From the NCBI GenBank assembly GCA_019095985.1, contig CM032659.1, positions 5,772,707 to 5,836,706 on the forward strand: DNA of 64,000 bases, given 5' to 3'. The DNA is from Streblospio benedicti. Taxonomy: Eukaryota; Annelida; Polychaeta; Spionida; Spionidae. Each line of letters begins with the position of its first letter. Positions within the stretch are counted from its first letter, which is position 1. The translations under genes were made by a program, and so were the position numbers. The notes beneath the pieces are model-generated. The model had not been told where the DNA came from and did no database searches. It worked only from the letters and a program-made list of their open reading frames with translations. Of this stretch, positions 11,386 through 22,049 are shown one piece after another.

Positions 11386-12467
11386 AGCGAGGGGCACATT
11401 CTACCTTGCGGGCGTGTTCGCCGCAAGGCGTGTTGAGGTCTGGTGGATCTACGGCGTTTTCCGCACGCATTGACGAAAGTGCAGTAGCGGGCGCATACGC
11501 ACAGTGCCTCCGTGCGTTAGGAGTGCGTCGGCACTGGGGCCAATTTTTTCTTGGGGTGGCCGTGCGATCAACATGCATCTAACGTGCATTGCGTACAACT
11601 CAACGCACCGTGTGATTAGTAAAGTACGGCAGTTGTACGTTCATGGTGCAGAGAAGGCACTGCGCCGGCACTGTATCTGTACAGACAACGTGCGGGTAAA
11701 TCCTCTGTGATTATACCACGATTACCGCGAGGTCTTCGCATTGCCTCCTTAAGCGAGGGCACATTCCACCGCAAGGTGGGTCTACAGCCCGTCTACTACC
11801 AAAAACGCATAGAAAACGTGAGAATCCGTGAGTGCACAGTGCGGCAAACGTACGTTTTTTCAAGGCCGTACGGTGGCCGCAGAAGAAGTTTCTTGCCAAA
11901 CTTCTTCTACGACCACCCATTTCATGGTCTGACCGTAAGGAGGCAGTGCGGTGACCTTACGTTAAACGCAGAGGATTTAACCGCACGTTGTCGGCACGGA
12001 CACAGTACTGGGACCGTGCGTTGCCTGTACCATGAACGTGCGGATCCCGTACTTTAGTAATCACACGGTGCGTAGAACGTAAGTTGTACGCGAGTACATC
12101 GCACGTTCTATGCAAGTTGATCGCACGGCCACCTCAATAATAACCACTCCCTGTGCCGACGCACTCATAACGCACGGAGCCCGTGCGTATGTGCCCACAA
12201 CTGTACTTTTGTCAATGCTTGCGGAAAACGCCGTAGACGCCGCAGACCTTAACACGCCTTGCGGCGACCACCAAATAAGGGGCGTGGAATGTGCCCTTCT
12301 TCTACGGTCCGACCAAGACGTAGGGTGCTCGTAGAAGTTTGGCATGCCAAACTTCTTCTACGGCCACGGTACTGCCTTGAAAAAACTGCACACTCACGGA
12401 TTATTACGATTTTCTTGCGTTTTTGGTCGTAGACTGGCTGTAGACCCTTCTTGCGTTGGAATAGGCA
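11386..12467. mobile_element. palindromic (foldback) DNA transposon, nonautonomous, TTA target duplication
   Basis: 1082 bp, flanked by TTA at 11383-11385 and 12468-12470. The two other copies of this locus (near 31790 and 47757) are empty sites reading GTTCACTTAGTTATGCACTG, so this is a clean insertion. The arms 11440-11560 and 12130-12250 are inverted copies (GCGTTTTCCGCACGCATTG against its complement). Nested short palindromes lie at 11875-11915 and 12328-12362. A second TTAAGCGAGGGCACATTCC near 11749 suggests one element inside another. A 3-bp TTA duplication fits the PIF/Harbinger group (inference). It encodes no transposase. Confidence 0.8.
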
Positions 12468-12589
12468 TTAGTTATGCACTGTGCTATATCGCGGGGCTAC
12501 AACGTTTTGTGTGCAAAAATTAGTTAGAGATGCGGGGTGAGTAGCATTGTCACCGTTAATTCCCTTAATTGACCCCGCACCGTGACGGC

Positions 12590-15060
12590 GCTAGCACTTT
12601 GGAAGCGACCACTTAGTAGGGACTAGCACCCTCAAATCTCCGGATTTAGGGCCCCTTTCCTTGTCTAAACTCCCCCGATTTAAGGTAGACATAAGCACGT
12701 ATATCTGTACGTGTGTAGGCACATTTGATTGGTATTTCGTGAACTGTACGCGGGCTACGAGGCTTGTTGTCGCCAGCATCAGTGCGAAGTCCCAGGAAGG
12801 TCGTCAATCTGATCTGGGGGAGGCCTGACAGACGCTGCCAGGCTTCTGTCTGCTCAACACGAGGAGTAGGTAAGTACTTGAATGAAGCGAGTAACTCAAA
12901 AACCTTACATACCGCATATTAATATTACGCTGGCTATCTTGGATTTCTCAACGTTTTTATTTTTCAATTTATTATATGGTAACTTATCAGAAACTTACTT
13001 AAAATGACAAAAATCATATAATGTCAAAACGTACTAATCAATATAGGCGATTTTTATCGGCCATCTGGAAATATTTTGTGTGAGCATTAATTGTTTTTCC
13101 ACACTTTTCTCTATATACTACAGTCCCCCCCACACGGTGATGGCCTGGTAGACGTACCAGCCCGCCCGAATATGAGGTTTATACGATCACAACATTGTAG
13201 AGAACCGCGAGTGTCTTCTGATTGCATGTACTAACCCATTTTGTCCATAGATTGCTGCCGGCAACACACTTGATCAGGCCCCTGATGAACCATGATGATG
13301 AAACAAGCCGCTGTTCTACCCCAATCGACTGCCCAAACGACGATTGGCAACCGGTGATTTCTGCTGTGCTCACGTAACACACGGGAGGACGTCACTTCTA
13401 CGCTGTTGGACGCCGGGGTAATGCTCTATTATCCCCCTCACGTGGGTATGCTGATGGGGTGGGCTCTGCCGTCCGTAGTCAGAGCACATATGCGACCGAA
13501 TTCGAGACAACCAATACATACGGGGCTGAGGACGGGGGAGATGCCGTCACCGACTCCGTGGCCCCATACCGAATTAAGAAGATGACCCCGGGGTGTGACT
13601 ACAAAGGGAAACGTGGCTTGGCAAGTCCACCTACAGGAGTACCCGTAGTTGCGTCGCAGGGGGCTGTAGGCACGTCTATCGAGGGAAAAAGTGGCTTGGA
13701 AAGTCCACCCACGGGAGTACCTGTAGACACGCCCCCCGTGGGGGGCACTAACCTAGATAATGTACGGGGGGCTGGGGCTCCACCGGACATTTGATATCTT
13801 GGGTGAAATGTGCTAAAACTTTGCTAACCATAAAGCTTTAAATGCTGATTTTCCAATCTGAAGAGCTAAATTAGACCTACAAAGTGTTGACTTTAGATGC
13901 TTGGGTCATGATGTGCTGATTTTGTGGTGAAATCGTGACCCATTCCAGTGGCGCCTTCACTTTGGCAAAATGTATTAAGTGTCCCCACCCTCCGCCGGGG
14001 ACACGCCTATGGGCACATCGTCGATGAAAGAAGGTCTACCCACCCGGGAACCCACGTTGATGGTCGTCGTGAGGCTGAGGAAGATGGAGCTGTTCCTGGA
14101 CCTACACCGTGACCGGACACGGCGGGTTATCCCTGGGGATGCCTTCGCTGGCCGCATCACTGCTAATCCACATGATCCAGGGATGGCTCATGGGAGAACA
14201 CCAGGGTGACTTGGATGGCTGGACCTTGCCAGTCTCTAGAAGCCCAGTGACCTCATTGTCAATATGGTCACGCTCCGTTTGTGATCGCCGATAGTAGTTC
14301 TGCTTGACAGGCAATGCATCCCCAGTGTCTTTTTTGTGGGTGATTTTATCACTAAAGCCAACGTTGCTGTCAGGCCCCACAAACGTATCATTGTAGGATA
14401 GTATCACCAAACACATTCGTCAGTGCTGTTCATTCGTCAGCACACCATCCCCAGGGAGCATGATGTGCAAGTGTTTGAGCAGGTGTTTGGAAACCCTTGT
14501 GGACGTAGCCATTTGGACACCCTTGCCGCTGTTTTGATTGACGAGTCTACTTACTGATGACCCCTTTCCTCGAGTGACCTCTGCTATGACCAAGGGTGGT
14601 AAGGGACACCCTGGACGTATTAGTGAGGTCCTTATGCAGGGATTGTCATAACAGACCCACGTTGCGGGATTCTGCTTTCTCCAATACATGCCATGCACTG
14701 TGCTACTACGGCTACTCTCACTCCCCGCAGGACCGGGGTGATTGATGAGTTCCAGAACGCACTGAGGTCCGTGTATCATGTCCAGCCCTAGCGCCACACA
14801 CTGTTACGTCTTGCCTCTCACAGGGCTGGACTCACCCAAGGCAGGAAATTATAGTGAAGTAGCCGGCCCCGCTGATAAAGACACCGCCCCACCCGGCCAC
14901 ACACGTGTCAAATTGCACTTGCTCCCCCGAGACTCCTCTGTTGAAAGTTAGAGGTAGGCGCAGCAGAGAGACTCCTGCGTAGTGGCCAGGGATTGGAGCT
15001 GACAGTTTTACGATGAATATGGCATGACTACCACCCTTGCTTCTGAACATGTACATGGCC
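12590..15060 (-). mobile_element. Ty3/Gypsy LTR-retrotransposon fossil, copy 1
   Basis: Minus-strand pol remains. 14102-14416 has the start of the reverse transcriptase region, with HKKDTGDALPVKQ and SKSPW as in chordate Gypsy elements. 14420-14797 is the linker before it. 14832-15056 is an upstream conserved frame, possibly from the gag-protease side. A short repeated proline-rich segment lies at 13599-13790. Most of pol is missing and the remains are broken in several places, so it is an old copy. The same arrangement recurs at 36.6-38.4 kb and 49-53 kb. LTR borders are not resolved. Confidence 0.75.
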
Positions 15061-15862
15061 TACTGTGCAACTCCTCACGCTAGCACTGGCCTCCCTCCTC
15101 ATTGACTGTTCATCATTCAATGGGTGGACTCCCTGCTACCTGTGCACTTGGAATATGGCTGTGAGGACGAAGAGTTCAGCAACCTTTATTGGAGCATGCC
15201 TCAATCTTCCGGACAGTCACAGTGCTAGTCTTGGAGGGGTAGGGTCTGCCAGAGTGCGAAATCGGAAGTCGACATGTGCGACGACCACCTGACAGTCACC
15301 GTTTTTACATTATGACTGGTCCCATGGTCATGGGCACGGATGGTTCCCAAAGGGCTTTATGCGGGCGATTGGAATCCTCATATGACTCCGCCGTCGTTGC
15401 ACCCTCGCCAACATTTTGGTTGGTGAGCTTCTCTATCGATTTTCCTCTACCGAGTGACCTATGCTACGACCACAGGGCAGTGCACACCCTGCTTGTATAT
15501 TAGTAGGGTGCTCGTATAGGGTTAAACAGGACAGACTCACATCACTTCATTCATTGTTTTATGTCCTAAGTGCATTCTAAAGCGTATCGGACGGGGAGAC
15601 CACGTAGTGTTGGTAGTGTTCACCAAGGGGAAATTCTCTCTGGCGTGCCTGATCCATTGTTTCTAATGAAGGATACCTGAATTCCACATCCAAACGTTGG
15701 TTCAGGTGCTAAGGAGGTCAGAGGAGAATTACGTACCACGATGTCAATCCAGTCGGTCTACCGATTGGCACGAGGACATTAGCAAGGATCGTCGAGCCTC
15801 AGCTCACAACTCCCCAGTGCTAGTGGGACACATGTGATGACGCATGAGTCTGGAGGTTCGAA
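15061..15862. other. repeat sequence shared with 41.4-41.9 and 53.2-54.2 kb, no gene
   Basis: Scattered blocks such as TTGGTTCAGGTGCTAAG and GATTTTCCTCTACCGAGTGA recur in the other two Gypsy-bearing regions. I see no coding signal. It is probably further parts of the same composite insertion. Confidence 0.45.
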
Positions 15863-15962
15863 NNNNNNNNNNNNNNNNNNNNNNNNNNNNNNNNNNNNNN
15901 NNNNNNNNNNNNNNNNNNNNNNNNNNNNNNNNNNNNNNNNNNNNNNNNNNNNNNNNNNNNNN
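15863..15962. other. assembly gap (100 N)
   Basis: Exactly 100 N. The left side is the repeated block; the right side is sequence not repeated elsewhere in the window. Confidence 0.97.
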
Positions 15963-16547
15963 GTGCCTTGATGCTTTATTGTTTTGTTCATATTTGAAAG
16001 TTTTGCATAATAATCGTGAAGATAAACTGACACACCGGTAATTATTACCAAGAATTACCAATTATTACCAAGAATCAGGATCAATAATGGCTGACACAGT
16101 ATTTTAGTACTATGTTTATAAAGCATTCTTACTTTTGATTGAATCAAGGACATCATCATGAAAAATATCAAAAGACAATATGGGGTAGTTTCACCACATA
16201 ATAGACGACTACGACCCTGTTGGAAAGATTTCAGTAATATGATATCGTCAGCAAAAAAACAGCTTCAGTATCATTTTGCAAATTTTTTAATTTTAAGATC
16301 ATTACACCCATTTTCAATATTATAATATCATTAGGAGGAATATAGTGATGTGCCTGTTAAAATCAGGAGAAAATATTGGAAGATAAAGATAAATTAATTT
16401 ATAATAAGGATCATAACACCCAAAATTTGAATGAAATTCTTTTCCCAAAAACGTAAAGGAAACAGAGCGACAGTTACTTGCAATGAATGTAATAAAAATC
16501 TTTTGAAAAAAAATTTGAACAGGCACAAGAGAGAAGTGCACAAAACT
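15963..16547. other. AT-rich stretch, nothing recognised
   Basis: AT-rich, without splice-flanked frames or recognisable repeats. Confidence 0.4.
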
Positions 16548-18736
16548 ACCGTATTCCAGCGCGCATAAAAAAGCCCATGGGCTTAACATCGAAGATGGGC
16601 TTAATGTTCGAATATAAGCCCATGGGCCAATAAGTGAGAATAAAAATATTTTTCCCTGCCAAAAAAAATCGATGAAAATTGATAGTTACGCACCCTGAAC
16701 CCAGATGAGTGACCAAAGACACGTGAAAACAACGTAACACACCTAAAAGAAATCCTGTGCTCGTATGCGTACACATACGGTCATACCATGATCATGCTTT
16801 GGGCGATATTAGAAGCTCCGACCACGTTTCACTATTTTCCATCAATGGTTCAGAATGAACATCGATATAAACCTTCGGCGGGGAGCTTGAATCAATGTTT
16901 GAAGATATATATTTGTGTTAATCTGCATCTAGAATACACCCAAAGTGAGAATTAACAAACAATATATTTTTTCAAAACACTTTACCGGCATAGTTCTTGT
17001 TGCAAACGAAACGTGATTCTCTAGGAGCTTTCCACAACGCAAACCTCGTTTTAATGCATTAGAAATCAATATAGCGGACTAGGACATCAACTGGTAAATG
17101 CTTTAGGGTATATCTCCAGTGCGTGAGTATGATTTAAAATGGCGAACTTCCGGAGTTCAAATATTTATTAAAATAGGTTTTGTACGATGTTACCATGCTA
17201 TGAAAATTCTTGTGACAATGACGAATATGAAGACAGCATTGCTAGAAAAGATATGAAATTAATAATTACCATTGATGATTAAAGGAAAACATCGCGGCAC
17301 GTTGTCAAAAAGTCAGTACACTCATCATTGCCCACGTTGGTAGACTAGTACCGCATAGCAGTAACACGTAAGAACCCATGGTTAAGAAAATTTCCCTGGC
17401 TTTTCCCTGACCTCTGACTCAACTTATTCGCTATTTATTATTTTGTTAATGTTGATAGAAATTTGCTACTGTTACAGTGGTACTGATAAAATGTATTGGT
17501 TATGCAAAATAAACAGACATCATAAATTATTTTTTAAAAAAGTGCCTCTAGATTGTGGTTAACTCATTCGTACTGGCATTAGACTGGCATACGGCATGCG
17601 TGTGCTTCCATGGCCGAGTGGATAGGGAGTTGGACTTGTGACCAGAAGGTCGTGGGTTCGATTGCTACAGCAGCAATGCTGTATGCAGCCAGTGTTGTAT
17701 GCTCCCCAGGGAGTTGAGAAAGGCAAAACGTGGACTGTCAAAGACGTCAATGATCTGGTGTAAATGAGTCGACTGAGCTTCTGGATAGTAGACTATAAAC
17801 CGACGTTTACATTTACATACGGAAAACGTAAACACGTATTATAAACAATAGCGAACAGTGCCATTTGACAGCTTTATGTCCAAGACAATAACTTCTCTGG
17901 GGCCTCCATATATGCTTATTTTTTTACATAACTTGTACACGTGTATTCAGAATCGCATAGTTTCTTTTTTACGACCCAGTAATAGGAATATGGATATATT
18001 TGTCTAGAATATCTTCCAAACGTGACGCTGTTGCCGGCCTCGATTAAAAATGACAGGTTCGAGATACACTTTAGAAAAACAAATTATAAAACATTGCGTG
18101 TGATTTGAGAATTATCCTTTCGTCCATGTCTTCATAATCAGTTTATAATTGATCCGACAAGTGATTCTTGATGTTTTATGTTACTGTGACGATGATAATC
18201 CATTCGTTTCACAAATATTTTCACTCTGAACCGATTTAACCACACCGCCATTTGTAATGGAAATTAGCCTTTATCAGACGCCGTAATATTTCAACACCGA
18301 TTATAGCGCGATGCGATCAAGAGTAGCAGCTCAAATAGCGGGGCATTAGCCGTTATCACATGCGGTCTTACGTCAAAACACCAACCGTAGTGCAGAACCG
18401 ATTATGAGTAGCCTTTATAAAAAAGATGCTATACATTGAGAAATTAGTCATTCCGCTACAAAATTTACTGGCATTTCCCGGTTTTATGGACGATTCGACA
18501 TATTCACGTACTATTCACGGACCCGTGAACCATTTTTCAAATTCCCTTACTTTTCCCGAAATCACGGAGGCGTGGGAACCCTGAATGCTTATTCATCGCC
18601 AAATAGGGGTGGGCGTAGTATGTGAATATACGCCCCTGGGCTTGTAAGTGGGAACTTTTTCCATTTTTAAAAAAGGTCCAAAAGTGCTGTTTTTTAGGTT
18701 ATAAGCCCATGGGCTTTAACGCCGAGGAATACGGTA
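16548..18736. mobile_element. candidate DNA element with TACCGTATTCC inverted ends
   Basis: The left end reads TACCGTATTCC, then AAGCCCATGGGCTTA. The right end (18690-18736) is its inverse, AAGCCCATGGGCTTT ... GGAATACGGTA. Each end also holds a second GCCC(A/C)TGGGC block about 50 bp inward, so the termini are palindromic. The interior is AT-rich, encodes nothing recognisable and carries a SINE at 17595-17815. It could be one 2.2-kb element or two related MITEs. No clear target duplication is seen. Confidence 0.45.
17595..17815 (+). mobile_element. tRNA-derived SINE
   Basis: Begins with a tRNA-like head: TGGCCGAGTGG (A box) and GGTCGTGGGTTCGATTGC (B box). A non-tRNA body follows, ending in a TTTACATTTA tail. 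CATACGG flanks it on both sides (17588-17594 and 17816-17822) as a 7-bp target duplication. The same family occurs at 48051-48400. Confidence 0.8.
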
Positions 18737-18784
18737 TGTTGCCCCAAACACACTGCAGTCAGTTCTTCTGGATAAAAATAAGGG

Positions 18785-18990
18785 TCTTTATTTGGTAAAC
18801 AGAAGCAAAAATGGACCCATTAATCCTGTCCATGTTATGTCTAAAAGAACACATGGCGGATTCGAAACATATTTGCCAGTTCTTGTAAGTATGCGTGCAG
18901 CCCTATTTTGGACCTTTTGCAGCCTCTTTATCTGGGTGTCTGGTAAACCAAACAGCAGAGTCCAAGCGACTGCTAATAGAGGCATGGATT
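18785..18990 (-). mobile_element. LINE fragment, reverse-transcriptase C-terminus
   Basis: The minus strand encodes LPDTQIKRLQKVQNRAARI followed by LTRTGKY. This is the familiar end of the reverse-transcriptase region in jockey/CR1/L2-type non-LTR retrotransposons (LQ-x-VQN-x-AAR). Only about 65 codons remain, so it is a short dead fragment. Confidence 0.7.
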
Positions 18991-19221
18991 AAGTTGGAAC
19001 AAGCTTCAAAATTTAAAAAAATATATCTTTAAAATGTGAATATGTGAAAGTGATAATACTATGAACACTAGTAGCTAAATACATTATTGAACTGATTTAT
19101 TAGTCCTTGCCGACTGGATATATAGAAGGAATATATGACACTGTTGATATTTTTTAATTATATTTCAAGATTTCCTGGTTTTAATGATAATAAGTTAACT
19201 ATATATGTGAATTGTGTCGGA

Positions 19222-19879
19222 TAATCTAAACGCAATAAGTTAGTAGATTTTGTAATCCAGAGATTAGAAGACTATGACAAAGCCGGAGTTCTGTGCATTG
19301 ACTTTCCCACAATTGTATTCATTGAAGTTGGAGCAGATCACGGAAAGGGACTTTCAAAGGTTTCCATGCAATGTGCACATTTAAAAAGTCCAAAATCTAA
19401 AGACAACACCTTGGTGATCGGGTGCTTTGAAGCCAAAGATATGTATGACAATCTTGTAACCTTCATGAATCTCTTTAAAAACAGCATTGATGAATTGCAG
19501 CATACGATGAGGAAAAAAGATTAAAGTCATGGTGTATGGTGATTATCAATTTCTTTGAGCACTCTATGGCCTATATAGGCGCAAAGTTCCTGTCACCCAT
19601 GCTTATGGTGCCATTCACAAAAGGGCGTTTTTAGACAGACCAAGTGCCCAGCAAATTGCTCCACGAACCCTAGGTACACTAAAGAGAGATTATTATAGGT
19701 TTTGCAAATTTGGAAGAAATCAAATGCTATGGAGATGCCAATTAAATATCGGAGTAATTTCCCATCCTTTTTTCGCGATCGTGACCATTGAAAATGCGTG
19801 CAGAATTCGGCTGTGGCTCATTACGATCCCTGCCTTCACAGAGTTAACATCTTTATTTTCAAAAATATGTTTTTCATAG
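19222..19879 (+). pseudogene. broken copy of a multi-copy gene of unknown function
   Basis: The first frame (19222-19524, about 100 codons, no start Met seen) has VFIEVGADHGKGLSKVSM and VIGCFEAKDMYDNL. The continuation in another frame (19520-19879) has VMVYGDYQFL, then an in-frame TGA, then ALYGL, with ISHPFFAI further on. I recall similar GDYEFLC-x-MYGLSGA and NVI-PPLF patterns from repeated genes in cnidarian and lancelet genomes, probably tied to mobile elements, but I cannot name the family. At least one frameshift in an A-run and one stop disable it. Confidence 0.45.
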
Positions 19880-20275
19880 ACGGACCTCGTGTTGCACTAC
19901 AGAGTCGGTACGTGGAAGATTCTGATCTGGCAGTTCGTTTTCATGGCCTTGTTGGATGCGGCCAAGTCGGAAGATGTAAAGCTGAAGACCTTCTATTCAA
20001 GGACCTCAAATCTTTTTTTTCAATCCTGAAAGTGAGTTTTATCATTCCACCAGCACCCCTCCGACTCAGATATGTCAAATGAAGATGATTGTTTTGATTT
20101 TTTATCATCTTTTTTATTTATTTATTTTTTCTCATTTCTATGTGTGTCTGAAGTAAGTAAATAAATAGATAATAATAATAATTAAGGTTAGGCCTTCTTA
20201 GGTAAATTCATTGATATTTTGGTCGACAGTTATAATTGTTGTAGCTGTGTTTCTGATTTTTTAAGCTGTTTGCAG

Positions 20276-20606
20276 GTCCGACGTGTTCTGGCAGCAGGTG
20301 GCAGACGATCTGGAGGCCAAGACATGCCCGGTATATCACGAAATTTGTGTTGCTGTAAAGTTGTTTGTGACCTTGCGCCATGTTTGTGTTGTAGGTAACT
20401 TCTGGCTGTCCATCTACGAGGCGACCATGACAGCATTTTGTGGTCAACCGGACAGCATGCAGCGGATAACCTACACCAACTGGGTACAGTGGTCAGCCCG
20501 ACGACGCCAGTTACAGTTGCGGCCAGCGACACAAAACCATCACCCGAGGCAGGCGTTGAGCTCCTCCACGCCTGAAAAAGGGCCAGAGTTGATACCGGTG
20601 TCGTAA
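20276..20606 (+). CDS. unrecognised terminal exon fragment, SANT-like N-terminal part
   Basis: A strong acceptor (TTTTTTAAGCTGTTTGCAG) precedes an open frame starting SDVFWQQVADDLEAKTC. This resembles the helix of a SANT/Myb domain (F/W-x-x-V-A-x-x-L-x-x-K-T). The frame runs to a TAA at 20604-20606 and is basic and Gln/Ser-rich at its end. A possible internal intron (GT at about 20331, TAG before GGTAACTTCTGG) would remove part of it. AATAAA lies at 21098-21103. No partner exons are visible. The product is unknown. Confidence 0.3.
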
Positions 20607-21290
20607 AAAATGTTTATTATAGTTTTTATTCTCTTCATGGTAATGCTTTTTACCATCAGCAGCCAAAAAGCAGCATGCAGCCAACGTCCAGATTGGCAGC
20701 ATGGTCTGAGCACTTGGCGCCAGTGAGGCGTCTTGCTGAACCGGTTGTGCCTGCAAACCCGTACACCAGTAATGCCGGATATGCGCATGTTCACGTCAGC
20801 GGCGCGAGAGTGGGACAAGGATTGTTACCTTGTCACGTCGTCACACTGCGGAGAATGGCAAAAGTATTCAAGCACTAACAGGCTAAATGGCCTGGCCACC
20901 ACGAGTACAGAACTGATGCCCAATACAAACTGAACAGCAGCAAGGGAGTACCAGGGCTGAGGCTGTGAATATTCAGGAAGCTGTGAGGATTGACTGTTAA
21001 CATGATATTGCTGTGTTGCGACTCTAATTCTATTTTTTTTTGTATTTTTTTTGTTTGGATAATGGTTCGATCATGCACTAACTGCTACTGTTGTCAACAA
21101 TAAAGTTTATGCACATTATGCTGTTGTGTCGACAATGACAGACCAGGGAGTCCCCTGTACCCAGAGACCTCGTCGAGCCGCTGATCACAGCCACAAGACT
21201 GAACTACAGACAGACCACGACCTCTCCGCGGTGATGACGTTCAGCGAGGAGCTAATTAACTGGAAACTAATCTGAATAGTGGAAAGTTAG
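20607..21290. other. noncoding stretch with a poly(A) signal, no clear gene
   Basis: Short overlapping frames on both strands look like chance. AATAAA at 21098-21103 could end the transcript of the preceding exon. Confidence 0.35.
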
Positions 21291-21299
21291 TAATAACTG

Positions 21300-22049
21300 G
21301 CCGGCAGATCCGCACCCGCATGGCGTCCTACTCGGACGACACCTTCCAGCGTCTGGGCGTCACACAAGGCGGTGTCGCTGAAATGAAACTGGCGCCAGTC
21401 GCCTGAAGATATGGCAGAAAAATTTGAACACAACGATGTTTACACCATGTACTGGAAAAGTGCACACATGATTGAGCACATTAAAGACTTTCAACAGTAG
21501 ATGTGGAGGACCGACAAGTTCCATTGATATTTAGCTATGTACTATTTAACCTAAGACCCGTGTCACACAGGATTGCCATTTGTTAAGTTGTGAATGCTGT
21601 TAATATTACGTGGCAACGAAGACAACTGTCTTTGTAACCAAGTATTAGGTTCAATGAAAAATATGGAGCAATGCAAGGAAAACCATCTATTAGTTACTGC
21701 TCTAGAACAGGCAATAGAGCAGATGTTCAATAAAGAGACAGCTGATGATCTGAATGTCAATGGCCGCTGAAAGAGGCCATTGACCTGCAGAGATGGGACC
21801 TGGTGCCCTGCTGGTCCAGCACGGTGCCAGGTGGGAGGAGCTCCTCCCGGAGTACTCTCCCTCTCTGGCCGGCAGATGCGCGTCTGCCGTCCGCGCCCGC
21901 ATGACGAGCTATTCAGACGAGGCCTTCGGGGTCTGGGCATCACACATGTATTAGTTGAGGAACTGGAACTGTTGCCAGTCGCCTTGAAGATTGCGGAAAA
22001 ATTCAAGGACCAAGATGTCTAACTGTGGGGACTGGACTCTCTTAATAAA
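21300..22049 (+). pseudogene. two diverged copies of one unknown exon, both broken
   Basis: 21300-21420 reads RMASYSDDTFQRLGVT and then MKLAPVA before a stop. 21885-22022 carries the matching MTSYSDEAF in one frame and LGITHVLVEELELLPVALK in another, ending EKFKDQDV and a stop. So they are copies of one ancestral exon: the first keeps the start in frame, the second the end. AATAAA at 22044-22049 closely follows the second stop. I do not recognise the protein. Confidence 0.4.

Noticed and set aside
11168-12345. Several 60-136 codon frames in the palindromic element
   Set aside because: GC-rich inverted arms are open on both strands by composition. No domain is seen and mirror frames occur in both arms.
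17609-17665. tRNA gene candidate (also at 48060-48125)
   Set aside because: A and B boxes are present, but no acceptor stem pairs and a SINE body follows; at 17.6 kb a 7-bp target duplication flanks the whole unit.
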